A stretch of 64,000 nt of DNA from Albidovulum aestuarii (GCF_029961185.1 NZ_JASBQQ010000007.1:127501-191500), one strand, 5' to 3'. Numbered from the stretch's first letter, positions 27,624 to 36,332 are shown. Numbers and translations: made by a program. The notes: generated by a model from the letters alone, not told the origin.

Positions 27624-29036
27624 TTAAATCGGCGCGTCTATCAAAGGCCACAGTTCCTCGATCATATCCGCGAGATGCTTGGCGTGTGAGATGTCGGAGT
27701 CCTGAGACGTCACTGACAGCCTCAGGACGGTCCGCCCCTTCCACTCAGCCGTTTTGACGAACTGGGACTGCTGGGCGTTCAATCGTTCGGCAATCCCGAG
27801 GATTTTCCGGTGCTCGTTCTTTCGGTCGTGGCAACCGATAACGATTTGATTGAGTTCGACCTTGTTCAGGATCGAAAGTCCTTCGACCCGAATGATGCGT
27901 TCGGCCAGGTATGCGGCTGCATCACAATGACGATCGACCAGCGCGGCAACACCTTTGCGCCCAAGGCTTCGTATCACTGCCCAAACCGCAAATCCCATTG
28001 CTCGGCGCGACAAACCTGGCGTGTAGTCAGAAGGGTTGCGTCCGTCCTCATCATCCACGTTCAAGTAGCCTGCAGTTTTCTGCATCGCTCCTCGGTGGGT
28101 GTTCTGGTTCCGGACAATAGCGAAACCGGACCCATACGGAACCTGAAGCCATTTGTGTCCGTCCACGGACCAGCTGTCGGCAAGCTCTGCCCCTACCGTC
28201 AACCCCTTCTTGCTTTCAGTGGCCCTGGCCCAAAGACCAAATGCTCCGTCGACGTGCATCCATGCATCGTGCATACGAGCGATGGCCGCAATCCGTTCCA
28301 GGGGCTCGAATCCGCCCGAGTTTATGTGCCCGGCCTGCGCTACGATGATCTTCGGACCTTCGTACCGGGCAACAGCGTCTGCCAGATCCTCCGGTCGCAT
28401 CAGCCCGTCGTCGTTTGACGGCAACCTGTGGATATTGGTGTCTCCAAAACCGAGCTGGCGTAGCGCCATGAAGTTTGTCACATGCGCGTCATCGCTGAGG
28501 AAGATGTGCACGACCGGCGCGCCCTGAAGTCCCAGTGCCGCGAAATCATGACCGCAACGCCGGAGTACCTCGCCACGTGCAGCGGCGAGACCGACGAATG
28601 CGGCCGTGGTTGCGCCACTGACAAAGCCGACCGAACTGTCGCGCGGCAGGTCGAGCAATTCCAGCAGCCACGCTTCAACCGCTTCCTCTGCAATCGCAGC
28701 GGCAGGTGAGGATTGGTAGATCGCCGCATTCTGCCCCCAGGCGGCGGTGATCCAGTCGGCGGCAACACCGACCAGGTTCGACCCGCCCATGACCCAGGCA
28801 TAGAAGTTTGGGTCAGTATTGCCGACCAGACCCGGCTCCGCCGCCGCGATCAGTTCGTCGATCACCCGGGCGCCGGGATACCCGTCATCGGCGAGGGGCA
28901 GGCAGAAGCGTTCCCTGAGTGCGGTTGCTGACGCGGAGGCGCTGATCGGGTGGATTTCGTTCCGATAGTCCCGCGCGTAAGTCGCCGCGCGGATCAGAAC
29001 ATCGGCCGGGATAAGATGGGCAAGTGCCTGTGCCAT
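27624..29036 (-). CDS. PLP-dependent decarboxylase (group II amino acid decarboxylase family)
   Basis: A 470-residue fold-type I PLP enzyme. Lys295 in 'SVDGHKWLQVPY' forms the Schiff base; Asp263 in 'WMHVDGAFGLWA' binds the pyridine nitrogen, and 'FVSGATTAAFVGLAAAR' binds the phosphate. The family includes aromatic L-amino-acid, glutamate and tyrosine decarboxylases; the substrate is not readable. It starts 13 bases after the cysteine synthase-glutaredoxin gene and closes that operon. An intergenic stretch of 182 bases separates it from the plcP start. Confidence 0.87.
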   Translation of the reverse strand: MAQALAHLIPADVLIRAATYARDYRNEIHPISASASATALRERFCLPLADDGYPGARVIDELIAAAEPGLVGNTDPNFYAWVMGGSNLVGVAADWITAAWGQNAAIYQSSPAAAIAEEAVEAWLLELLDLPRDSSVGFVSGATTAAFVGLAAARGEVLRRCGHDFAALGLQGAPVVHIFLSDDAHVTNFMALRQLGFGDTNIHRLPSNDDGLMRPEDLADAVARYEGPKIIVAQAGHINSGGFEPLERIAAIARMHDAWMHVDGAFGLWARATESKKGLTVGAELADSWSVDGHKWLQVPYGSGFAIVRNQNTHRGAMQKTAGYLNVDDEDGRNPSDYTPGLSRRAMGFAVWAVIRSLGRKGVAALVDRHCDAAAYLAERIIRVEGLSILNKVELNQIVIGCHDRKNEHRKILGIAERLNAQQSQFVKTAEWKGRTVLRLSVTSQDSDISHAKHLADMIEELWPLIDAPI

Positions 29037-29049
29037 GTCGGTCTCCGAT

Positions 29050-30552
29050 CTACCGGGGATGCATCCATCCGGGCAGAAACCCGTAGGGATTAGCCGTCTT
29101 GCTGTCGTCGAAACTGAGGCCGATAGCGTTCAGCCTTTTAGCCATAGAGCCATCCTTGAACCCGTCGAAGGTTTCCTTCGCCCCGCCGACATGCGTACCG
29201 CCCACAAAAATTTGCGGAATGGTTGGTACGCCGGTCCTGACCCCCAGCGCGGCCCTGAGATCGCCGCCCAAGTTGTCCGTCTGCATCGCGGCGGCATCGA
29301 GTTCTACTGCGTGATAGGGCACACCCGCTGCTGCAAAGAGCTTGCGCACCGACCAGCTGAATTCACACCATTCCAGGACGAACATCACGACAGGATGCTG
29401 CGCGACGATCTCGTCAACCATCTCTGCGGCCTCAGGCTTGCAGGTCGGTGCGGCCGCAGAGGCCACGGGCGCGGAGGCTGCGTTGTCGAACCGGGCGCCG
29501 GGTGTGGACCGCGACAGCGCAATCTCATCGTCGCTCATTTCCTCCTCGATGCCATCGAACAGGACCGTGGACATGTAGCGTTCGCCGGTATCGGGCAGCA
29601 TCGCAACGATGCGTGCGCCTTTGGGGGCGGTCTTCGCCACCTCCAGCGCGGCGGCGAAGGTTGCACCGGCGCTGATGCCGCAGAAGATGCCCTCCTGCGC
29701 TGCAAGATCGCGTGCCGCTTGCAGCGCGGCATTGCCGGCGACCGGCTGGAATGCGTCAATCGCGCCCGCGCTGACGGCGTCTTCGGCGAGTTTGGCGATG
29801 AAGTCCGGCGACCAGCCCTGCATAAGGTGGGGGCGAAACATCGGGTGACTGGCCGGGCGGCCGTCTGCATCCCGCTCCTGCGCGATTCCGCTCTGTATCA
29901 GCGGGACGTTGTCCGGCTCTGCCACGACGATCCGCGTCTTTGGGCATTCGGCGCGCAGGACCCGAGAGACGCCTTTCAGGGTGCCGCCGGTCCCGAAGCC
30001 CGTCACCCAGTAATCCGGGCCCTGCCCGCCAAAGGCGTCGACGATTTCCCGCGCGGTGGTGCGGGAATGCATGTCGGCATTGGCCTCGTTCTCGAATTGC
30101 CTTGCAAGGAACCAGCCGTGTTCGCGGGCCAGTTCTTCGGCCTTGGCGAGCATGCCCGTGCCCTTCTGCGCGGCGGGCGTCAACACGACCTTCGCGCCAA
30201 GAAACCGCATCAGCTTGCGCCGCTCGACGCTGAAGCTTTCTGCCATTGTGACGACCAGCGGATAGCCCTTGGCTGCGCAGACCAGCGCAAGGCCAATGCC
30301 GGTATTTCCCGACGTCGCTTCGACCACAGTTTGGCCGGGTTTCAATGCGCCCGATGCCTCTGCCGCCTCGATGGCCGCCAAAGCGAAGCGGTCCTTCACC
30401 GATCCGCCGGGATTGAAAGCCTCGACCTTGACGTAAAGCTCCACACCTTCGGGTGCGAGCCGGTTGATCCGGACGATCGGCGTATTCCCGATCGTGTCGA
30501 GGATGGAGCCGTAAAGCGCCGGGGCGGTTTGGAGAACGGGTTTCATCTGCAT
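29050..30552 (-). CDS. cysteine synthase A fused to a monothiol-type glutaredoxin
   Basis: A 500-residue fusion. Residues 11-335 are a complete cysteine synthase (O-acetylserine sulfhydrylase): PLP-binding Lys53 in 'GGSVKDRF', 'SGNTGIG' at 81-87, 'GTGGT' near 187 and 'GISAGAT' near 292. A linker (336-380) joins a glutaredoxin domain (381-480) with active site C396-E-F-S and the cis-proline loop 'GVPTIPQIF'. It should make cysteine from O-acetylserine and sulfide while the glutaredoxin handles glutathione-linked thiols. Start ATG 30552 has 'aagga' upstream; a longer frame lacks a ribosome site. Confidence 0.9.
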   Translation of the reverse strand: MQMKPVLQTAPALYGSILDTIGNTPIVRINRLAPEGVELYVKVEAFNPGGSVKDRFALAAIEAAEASGALKPGQTVVEATSGNTGIGLALVCAAKGYPLVVTMAESFSVERRKLMRFLGAKVVLTPAAQKGTGMLAKAEELAREHGWFLARQFENEANADMHSRTTAREIVDAFGGQGPDYWVTGFGTGGTLKGVSRVLRAECPKTRIVVAEPDNVPLIQSGIAQERDADGRPASHPMFRPHLMQGWSPDFIAKLAEDAVSAGAIDAFQPVAGNAALQAARDLAAQEGIFCGISAGATFAAALEVAKTAPKGARIVAMLPDTGERYMSTVLFDGIEEEMSDDEIALSRSTPGARFDNAASAPVASAAAPTCKPEAAEMVDEIVAQHPVVMFVLEWCEFSWSVRKLFAAAGVPYHAVELDAAAMQTDNLGGDLRAALGVRTGVPTIPQIFVGGTHVGGAKETFDGFKDGSMAKRLNAIGLSFDDSKTANPYGFLPGWMHPR

Positions 30553-30583
30553 CTCTCTTATCCTTTTGATATAGCGTGTTCGG

Positions 30584-31156
30584 TCATGCAGCCGGGGCCG
30601 CACCCGCATCCGCGGCCATGTGGATTTCGTGGTGAACGACCTGCGCGTCGCGGAGCGCGAGGTACCAGGGGTCTACTGACAAGGCACGGTCAACGAGGTT
30701 CTGGACCGTGGCGCGGTCCTCGTCGGTGTCGATTTCGATCCGTATCCGAGATTCCAGCGGTGCAGCGGTGCGCGGGCTCAGCCCCATCAGCGCGGCATCG
30801 TCGAAATCGCATTCGATCGTTACATCGACCGACCGGAAGACGAGCCCTTCGCGCGCGGCCATCATCTTCACGCCGATAGCGACGCAACCGACGACACCGG
30901 CACGGGCAAAAAATCCCGGGCTTGGCCCGGCAGCGTCGCCACCCATGGCCCGCCCCATATCCATGGTCGCGTGATACTTGCCCTGCGCGGCGTGGCAGGT
31001 CAGGCCATCTTCGACCCGCCCACGTGTCACGATGGTATTGCAGGCGGCATCGAGGTCTTTGCGCATCCGGTCGATCACGACGGTCTGCGCCTGCCGGATC
31101 ACCTCATCCCGCGCGGGCATCAGTGTCGTATCGTTATCGGGGTTCATCATGGTCAT
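30584..31156 (-). CDS. OsmC-family protein (first of two)
   Basis: A 190-residue OsmC/Ohr-fold protein. Cys54 ('GLTCHAA') and Cys91 ('GVVGCVAIG') are the only candidates for the redox pair, and the central helix 'GVKMMAAREGLVFRSVDVTIE' is typical. OsmC proteins reduce organic or hydrogen peroxides through two cysteines, though some members have lost this. ATG 31156 follows 'aaggaga'. It lies between the flavin oxidoreductase and the cysteine synthase fusion with short gaps. Confidence 0.75.
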   Translation of the reverse strand: MTMMNPDNDTTLMPARDEVIRQAQTVVIDRMRKDLDAACNTIVTRGRVEDGLTCHAAQGKYHATMDMGRAMGGDAAGPSPGFFARAGVVGCVAIGVKMMAAREGLVFRSVDVTIECDFDDAALMGLSPRTAAPLESRIRIEIDTDEDRATVQNLVDRALSVDPWYLALRDAQVVHHEIHMAADAGAAPAA

Positions 31157-31168
31157 AGGTATCTCCTT

Positions 31169-32404
31169 TCAGGCCGCAGAGCGGCCGCGTGTGCAAAGAA
31201 TGTGATCGGCAAGGGCGGTCGCATCGGCGCCGACGCCATCGATGAGGGCAGAGTTGCGCTGTCGCATGAACGGCAGGCCGAGGACGTAGAGTCCCGGAGC
31301 GACCAACCCTTCCCGGTGCATCAGCGCGCCCTTGCGGTCAAAGACCGGCAGGTGCAGCCAGCTGTAGTCAGGCCGGAACCCGGTCGCCCAAAGAATTGTG
31401 CGGATGTGGCCCCTGCCGAGATAAAGCGAAAGGCGCGATGAGGCGGGGCAGGGCGTTGCGGCAAAGCGTTCGACGGGGCCGACACCACTGAGGCCGGTGT
31501 CCTCGGCCCAGGCATCCAGCGTGTCGAGCAACCGGTTCATCTTCAGATCCGAGAGCGCGCAGTGATTGTGCAGCGCACCGGAAAAGAGCGCAGTGCCGTC
31601 GCGGACAGCGCTGAGACGACCGACGATCTCGACGCCTTGCGCTGCGAGGCTGCTCAGATCGCAAAAGCGCTGGGCATGAGAGCCGATGAGTTGCAAGGAT
31701 GGCACCCGGCGGGCCCGGTCGATGTCATCGACCTCGTCGACCTGCATGGTTTGAATGCCTGCGCGATCCATCCACCACTGGATGTCCCGTCCGCGATAGT
31801 GGCGCGGCATGCGGATATGTTCACCGGCGGAAAGAATGACCTCATGTCCGGCGGCGCGGATTTCGGCGGCAAGCTGGACACCGGTTGCCGAGGCACCGAC
31901 CACCAGAACGCCACCCGGCGCGAGTTGGTCGGGGTTGCGGTAGTCGAGCGCGGTGATCTGGTCGACCCGCGACGGGATATCCGCCGCCAGTGCAGGCACC
32001 GAAGCCACGTTGCAGGCCCCGGTGGCCAATATGAGCGTGCCACAGTTCCAGTCGCCCCGGTCGGTCGCAACACGGTAGCCGTTGTCGAGCCGCGTGACCG
32101 AGAGCACACGGGTGCGGTCCTCGACCGTTGCCCGGCTTGCGGTGGCGTAGTCGTTCAGGAAACGAGTAACCTCAGGCATCGACATGAAGCCGTCCGGGTC
32201 GTCGCCCTGATAGGCGAAGCCGGGCAGGCGGCTTTGCCAGTTGGGGGTCAAGAGCCGCAGGCTATCCCACCGCTCATGCCGCCATGAATTCGCGATCTCG
32301 CCACGCTCCAAGACGACATGGGGAATGTTGCGGTCCGACAGGCAGCGGCTCATCGCGAGGCCGGCCTGACCGGCGCCGATGATGAGGGTTCCAATGCGTT
32401 TCAT
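31169..32404 (-). CDS. FAD-dependent oxidoreductase, flavin monooxygenase-like
   Basis: A 411-residue cytoplasmic flavoenzyme with two dinucleotide folds: 'IIGAGQAG' (8-15) for FAD and 'VVGASATG' (168-175) for NAD(P)H. 'LRLLTPNWQSRLPGF' and 'ILATGACNVASVP' are typical of the CzcO/YUCCA-like monooxygenase group, which includes sulfide- and thiol-oxidising members. Its neighbours are two OsmC proteins and a cysteine synthase, so a sulfur-containing or reactive-carbonyl substrate is plausible; that is inference. Confidence 0.82.
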   Translation of the reverse strand: MKRIGTLIIGAGQAGLAMSRCLSDRNIPHVVLERGEIANSWRHERWDSLRLLTPNWQSRLPGFAYQGDDPDGFMSMPEVTRFLNDYATASRATVEDRTRVLSVTRLDNGYRVATDRGDWNCGTLILATGACNVASVPALAADIPSRVDQITALDYRNPDQLAPGGVLVVGASATGVQLAAEIRAAGHEVILSAGEHIRMPRHYRGRDIQWWMDRAGIQTMQVDEVDDIDRARRVPSLQLIGSHAQRFCDLSSLAAQGVEIVGRLSAVRDGTALFSGALHNHCALSDLKMNRLLDTLDAWAEDTGLSGVGPVERFAATPCPASSRLSLYLGRGHIRTILWATGFRPDYSWLHLPVFDRKGALMHREGLVAPGLYVLGLPFMRQRNSALIDGVGADATALADHILCTRGRSAA

Positions 32405-32432
32405 GGGTCTTGCTCCTGTCGGACCGGCGGGG

Positions 32433-32999
32433 TCAGGCTACCGTCACGTTGACGGAAGTCGGGTTGGTGATGAGGTCGAAGACGGCCGAGCGCTTCTGCG
32501 ATTGGGCAACGAGTGCGCGGATTTCATCGGCAGTCGCATCGGCGTCGATCTCAAAGCTGACGCGGATCGCGGAAAAGCCGTTGCGGATGTCCGGGTCCAT
32601 GCCGAGGATGCCGCGCACGTCGATGTCGCCCTCGACGATCGCCCGCATGTGGTGCAGCTGGATGCCACGATGCTGGGCAACGGCGGCAACGCCACCCGAC
32701 AGGCAGCTCGCCAGCGCGGCCAGAACGATCTCCGGTGGGGTCGGAGCTCGGTCTGCAGCGGCAAAGACTTCCGGATGGTCGCTGTCGATGCGAAAGGTTT
32801 CCTTGCGCTCATGGTTCTGGCCGAGGCCGAAGTAACCGTTGATCGCGTTGGTGCTGTGGGTGCCGTCCTTCCAGTCGCAGGTGCTGCGGAAAGTGAAAGC
32901 GGCGGCCTCGGGCATTTCGGCGAACGCGCCGCGCGCGCCGAGCAGGGCTTCGGTGTTGACGCCGTTCGATACGGGCTTGGTCATCGTGGAGGTTTGCAT
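32433..32999 (-). CDS. OsmC-family protein (second of two)
   Basis: A 188-residue OsmC-fold protein, distinct from its neighbour. Cys99 in 'LAALASCLSGGVAAVAQHRG' is in the canonical helix position; the other cysteine is Cys41. It resembles the YhfA/OsmC subgroup more than the Ohr peroxide reductases. Start ATG 32999 has 'aaggaacg' upstream; the frame continues upstream through the short peptide gene and is rejected there. Two different OsmC proteins in one operon is unusual. Confidence 0.78.
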   Translation of the reverse strand: MQTSTMTKPVSNGVNTEALLGARGAFAEMPEAAAFTFRSTCDWKDGTHSTNAINGYFGLGQNHERKETFRIDSDHPEVFAAADRAPTPPEIVLAALASCLSGGVAAVAQHRGIQLHHMRAIVEGDIDVRGILGMDPDIRNGFSAIRVSFEIDADATADEIRALVAQSQKRSAVFDLITNPTSVNVTVA

Positions 33000-33058
33000 T
33001 TTCGTTCCTTTCGGGGGTCTTGTGTCTGTTCTTCTTAGGTTGAGGGGATGGCCGGATG

Positions 33059-33090
33059 CTCCGGCCGGAGATGGCGGGCCTTCTGGCCCG
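33059..33090 (-). terminator. paired hairpins after the 50-residue peptide gene
   Basis: A 12-base palindrome 'ctccggccggag' (33059-33070) next to a 6-pair stem (33075-33080 with 33085-33090). They lie just after the peptide stop and before osmC. There is no T run, so partial attenuation or processing is more likely than full termination. Confidence 0.4.
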
Positions 33091-33096
33091 ACGCAT

Positions 33097-33249
33097 TCAG
33101 TGATGCCGTCCACCCAGTCGGGGCTTAGCAAATTGCTGGCTGCGTTCTGCGTACCAGCGGCGGGATGTGTCGTTCGGGATCAATCCCGAAAGCCCGTCAA
33201 AGCCGCTGCCATAGCCGGGCCTGCGGTCTTTCTTCATCATGTCGTCCAT
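33097..33249 (-). CDS. 50-residue hypothetical protein leading the OsmC/CysK operon
   Basis: ATG 33249 has a strong 'aaggaaag' ribosome site six bases upstream, and the frame is open for 50 codons. The product is polar and basic, begins 'MDDMMKKDRRPGYGSG', contains 'DTSRRWYAERSQQF' and has no cysteine or membrane segment. It is the first gene of the operon, divergent from the winged-helix regulator, and is followed by hairpins. I do not recognise the family; a small regulator or accessory protein are both possible. Confidence 0.6.
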   Translation of the reverse strand: MDDMMKKDRRPGYGSGFDGLSGLIPNDTSRRWYAERSQQFAKPRLGGRHH

Positions 33250-33344
33250 TTCACTTTCCTTCGTCGTTCCGTGCCCTTCCGGGCTGATGGGAAAGTAATA
33301 CAGGCAGCTTTTGCTTGTGGTCTTGAGCAGGGGGTGGGTAATTT

Positions 33345-33373
33345 GTGGGGAAAGTCTGAGTTTCGGTGGGGAA
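33345..33373 (+). promoter_or_regulatory. direct repeats in the divergent promoter of the winged-helix/TPR regulator
   Basis: 'tgtggggaaag' (33344-33354) and 'ggtggggaagg' (33365-33375) are 21 bases apart, two helical turns, with a weaker third copy 'gggtgggtaa' near 33331. OmpR-type winged-helix proteins bind tandem direct repeats with such spacing, so this may be the site for the adjacent regulator. The second copy also supplies the ribosome site for GTG 33380. Confidence 0.4.
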
Positions 33374-33379
33374 GGTTTT

Positions 33380-34951
33380 GTGCACTACGCGTTCGACGGC
33401 TTCGCGCTAGACCTGAACCGTGGCGATCTTCGCCGTGGCGATGAGGTTCAGCCGGTCGAACCGATGGCCTATGCGGTGCTGAGCCATCTGGTGCAGAACG
33501 CCGAACGTCTGGTTGCAAAGGACGAATTGGTCGAAAAGGTCTGGGACGGGCGATTCATCTCGGACGCGGCCGTCTCGACAGTGATCAAGTCGCTGCGCCG
33601 GGTTCTTGGGGACGATGGCAAGCAGCAACGATACATCCGTACAGTGCATGGCCGGGGATTCCGCTTTGTCGCGGATGTCCGGATCGTTGCGCCTGTGGCC
33701 GTCGCCGAGCCGCAACCGCAAGAAACTGCGCAACCGTTCGAGACGGTTCCGGCGGAGCAAAAACCCTCGATCGCGGTCTTGCCCTTCACTCTGATCGGCA
33801 GTTCCGAGGTCTATTCTGCCATCGCCGACGCAATCCCGGGCGAACTGATCTCCACCCTCTCCCGCCTGCGCTGGCTAAAAGTCGTCGCGCGCGGGTCGAG
33901 CTTCCGGTTTCGCCCACCCTTGCAGGACTATGACGCGATCCGCTCCGCGCTCGGCGTGACTTATGTCTTGTCGGGTGAGGTGGAGATCCTTGGACCCGCG
34001 CTGGGCATCGCGGTCGAGCTTGTCGATGCGCGAACCTCGCAGGTCGTCTGGGGCGAGCGGCTTTCAGGTAAAATCCACGATGTACATGACATGCGCGAAC
34101 AGATCGTTGCGCTGATCATTTCGGCAATGGAACTGCACATCCCGCAACACGAGGCGCAGCTTGCACGGCTCAGGGCACCATCGGGACTCGATGCATGGTC
34201 GCTCTATCACATCGGCCTTCAGCACGCTTTCCGGTTCAACCGGGGGGACAATGCCCGTGCCGCTGACTATTTCCAGCGCGCGAACGAACTCGATCCACAC
34301 TTCGCACGCGCCCATGCGGCCCAGTCCTTCGTCAGCTTCCAGGCTGCATTCCTGCGTTACTCGGCGGACCATGCCGCGGCAATCGACGATGCCAGGCGCC
34401 ATGCGGAGCGGGCCGTAGAACTTGATCCCATGGACCCGTTTGCGAATTTCAACTTCGGTCGCGCCCACTGGCTCAGGGGCGATCCGGCGGCGGGGCAATC
34501 CTGGCTGGAACGGTCCTGCAGTCTTAGCCCGAGCTTTGCGCAGGGATATTATGCGCATGGCTGGGCCGATATCATGGCGGGCGACGGCCATGCTGCGCTT
34601 GAAAATCTCGAAAAGTCGATCAGCCTCAGCCCGCTCGACCCGTTCCGCTATGCAATGCTTTCGGCAAAGGGTATGGCGCACTTTCATATGGATGAGATGG
34701 ACGAAGCGGCCCGTTGGGCGGATCAGGGCGCCCGAACCCCGGGGGCACATTACCTGATCAATGCATTCGCCGCTGTGATCAATGAGGCCACCGGTCGTCA
34801 CGATCAGGCACGGTACTGGGCGCAGGAGGCGAAGGCGCGCCGCAAGGATGTGTCTGTCGAGGCATTCTTTACGGCGTTTCCCTTCAGGCACGCGGCCAAG
34901 CGAAAGGAATTGTCAGACGCTCTGGCCGCACTGAAATTTCCCGAAAGGTAG
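33380..34951 (+). CDS. winged-helix (OmpR-type) regulator with TolB-like and TPR domains
   Basis: A 523-residue transcription regulator. Residues 1-100 form an OmpR/CadC-type winged helix ending 'YIRTVHGRGFRFVAD'. Residues 130-270 ('SIAVLPFTLIGSSEVYSAIADAIPGELISTLS') resemble the TolB/FlgO-like domain of adenylate-cyclase-associated regulators, and TPR repeats fill 280-480. There is no receiver domain or membrane segment, so it is a one-component cytoplasmic sensor. Start is GTG 33380 with 'ggggaagg' upstream; the ATG-like start further up would run through the promoter. It is divergent from, and probably controls, the OsmC/CysK operon. Confidence 0.82.
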   Translation: MHYAFDGFALDLNRGDLRRGDEVQPVEPMAYAVLSHLVQNAERLVAKDELVEKVWDGRFISDAAVSTVIKSLRRVLGDDGKQQRYIRTVHGRGFRFVADVRIVAPVAVAEPQPQETAQPFETVPAEQKPSIAVLPFTLIGSSEVYSAIADAIPGELISTLSRLRWLKVVARGSSFRFRPPLQDYDAIRSALGVTYVLSGEVEILGPALGIAVELVDARTSQVVWGERLSGKIHDVHDMREQIVALIISAMELHIPQHEAQLARLRAPSGLDAWSLYHIGLQHAFRFNRGDNARAADYFQRANELDPHFARAHAAQSFVSFQAAFLRYSADHAAAIDDARRHAERAVELDPMDPFANFNFGRAHWLRGDPAAGQSWLERSCSLSPSFAQGYYAHGWADIMAGDGHAALENLEKSISLSPLDPFRYAMLSAKGMAHFHMDEMDEAARWADQGARTPGAHYLINAFAAVINEATGRHDQARYWAQEAKARRKDVSVEAFFTAFPFRHAAKRKELSDALAALKFPER

Positions 34952-35139
34952 CCGATTCGGAAAAACGTCGCCGATGTGATGGCGTCATAATGCACAGTTG
35001 CTTTGGATGAGTTGGGTGCTGGACTTCGTGCAGCCCAAACACGTCAAGAGCCATTGTTTTCCCGACCAGTGCCCAATCGACGCGGCTTCATCGCACAAGT
35101 TCCTACGGCCGACCCTGAGCAATCGCTGTGCAGCGGTCT

Positions 35140-35958
35140 TCAGCGCGGTGGGTGTGCACCAAGCGCGAGTGTGGTTTCCCTGAGCCAGGCCAGCAGGCCG
35201 CGTGTGTCACTGGCGCGCGACTTCAGCTCTTCCGGAGTGATAGGCTGGCCAATGACCGGCGTTTGCGGCTTGTACAGCGCCTTGCGGATTTCGTGCAGCA
35301 GAAGTCCCTGACGGACGGTCGCCGAGATCTTGTCGGCCGCGTGGTAGAGCCGCGTATTGCGGCCCGGAAAGAAGATAGGCAGCACCGTCGCGCCCGAACG
35401 CAATACCATCTTCGCGGTGAAGGGGTTCCACTCAGGCTCTATCACTGGGCCGAACATGGTCTTGCTGGTCGCCACCTTACCCGCCGGGAAGAGGATGATA
35501 ACGCCACCGTTTTTCAGATGCGCCATGCAGGTGTTCCGCATTTCAAGGCTCTGCTCGCGGGCGTTTTCCTCATGCGGGAACGGCACCGGTAGCATGAAAT
35601 CCTCGATCTCGGGAATGCCGGTTAAAAGCGAGCGGGTCAGGATCTTGTAGTCCGTCCGTACCCTGCCGACGAGTTCGCCCATGATCAGCCCGTCAACCAG
35701 CCCGTGGGGGTGGTTTGCGACAACGACCAGCGGCCCCTCTTTGGGGATTAGCGCGACCTGTTCTTCGGGGGTCAGAACATCGATCCCCATGGCCTGCATC
35801 GCCTTGGTGAAGAAGGGCTGACCGAATGGTACGCCGGATCGCTCAAATTCCCGGATCTTGCGGATCAGGTGCAGTTTGCCCGTCATCCACTCTATCACGC
35901 GGATGGCACCCGCCTTGTACGGGTTGGTGAACGTGCCCGCATAGGAAAGACGCCGCAT
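35140..35958 (-). CDS. lysophospholipid-type acyltransferase (PlsC superfamily)
   Basis: A 272-residue membrane-associated acyltransferase. The block 'VVVANHPHGLVDGLIMG' (78-94) holds the catalytic His and Asp, spaced H83-x5-D89 rather than the classical H-x4-D, as in the aminolipid/haemolysin-like branch. 'ILFPAGKVATSK' is the glycerophosphate-binding motif. Roseobacter relatives include the O-acyltransferases of ornithine, glutamine and sulfur aminolipids, so an aminolipid substrate is possible but unproven. Last gene of the chvI-chvG-hprK-rapZ-EIIA-HPr run, 89 bases after HPr. In-frame coding-like sequence continues just upstream of ATG 35958 without a standard start. Confidence 0.8.
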   Translation of the reverse strand: MRRLSYAGTFTNPYKAGAIRVIEWMTGKLHLIRKIREFERSGVPFGQPFFTKAMQAMGIDVLTPEEQVALIPKEGPLVVVANHPHGLVDGLIMGELVGRVRTDYKILTRSLLTGIPEIEDFMLPVPFPHEENAREQSLEMRNTCMAHLKNGGVIILFPAGKVATSKTMFGPVIEPEWNPFTAKMVLRSGATVLPIFFPGRNTRLYHAADKISATVRQGLLLHEIRKALYKPQTPVIGQPITPEELKSRASDTRGLLAWLRETTLALGAHPPR

Positions 35959-36047
35959 CTCATAGGGCTTCGAGGCGGCTTCGCGGCGTTCGTGCTGGGG
36001 CGTTTTGTGCAGTATTCCGGGGTCCTCCGATTGCGGGCCCGGTTGGC

Positions 36048-36332
36048 TCAGTAATCTTCCCCGAAGCGGTTGGCAACCAGCGCTTCCAGCGCCTCGGCGA
36101 GTTCCGCCGCGTCATTGCCGCTTGTCCGGACTTCGATCACCGTGCCCCTTGAAGCTGCCAACATCAAGAGCCCCATGATCGAATCGCCCGAAACGCTCAT
36201 CCCGTCCTTGCTGACCTCGGCGCTGGCATCATGCGCTTCAACAACCTCAACGAACTTGGCCGAGGCGCGGGCATGCAGGCCCTTTTCGTTGACGATCTTC
36301 AGATTTCTCGCCGTCGCAGTGCCTGTTGTCAT
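36048..36332 (-). CDS. ptsH: phosphocarrier protein HPr
   Basis: A 94-residue phosphotransfer protein. His20 in 'GLHARASAKF' is the site phosphorylated by enzyme I, and Ser51 in 'GDSIMGLLML' is the site for HPr kinase, encoded three genes upstream. Start ATG 36332 overlaps the EIIA stop. No sugar-specific EIIBC is in the window, so this is a regulatory phosphorelay rather than a transporter. Confidence 0.95.
   Translation of the reverse strand: MTTGTATARNLKIVNEKGLHARASAKFVEVVEAHDASAEVSKDGMSVSGDSIMGLLMLAASRGTVIEVRTSGNDAAELAEALEALVANRFGEDY

Noticed and set aside
29035-30879. 614-codon plus-strand frame
   Set aside because: Antisense shadow of the cysteine synthase-glutaredoxin gene.
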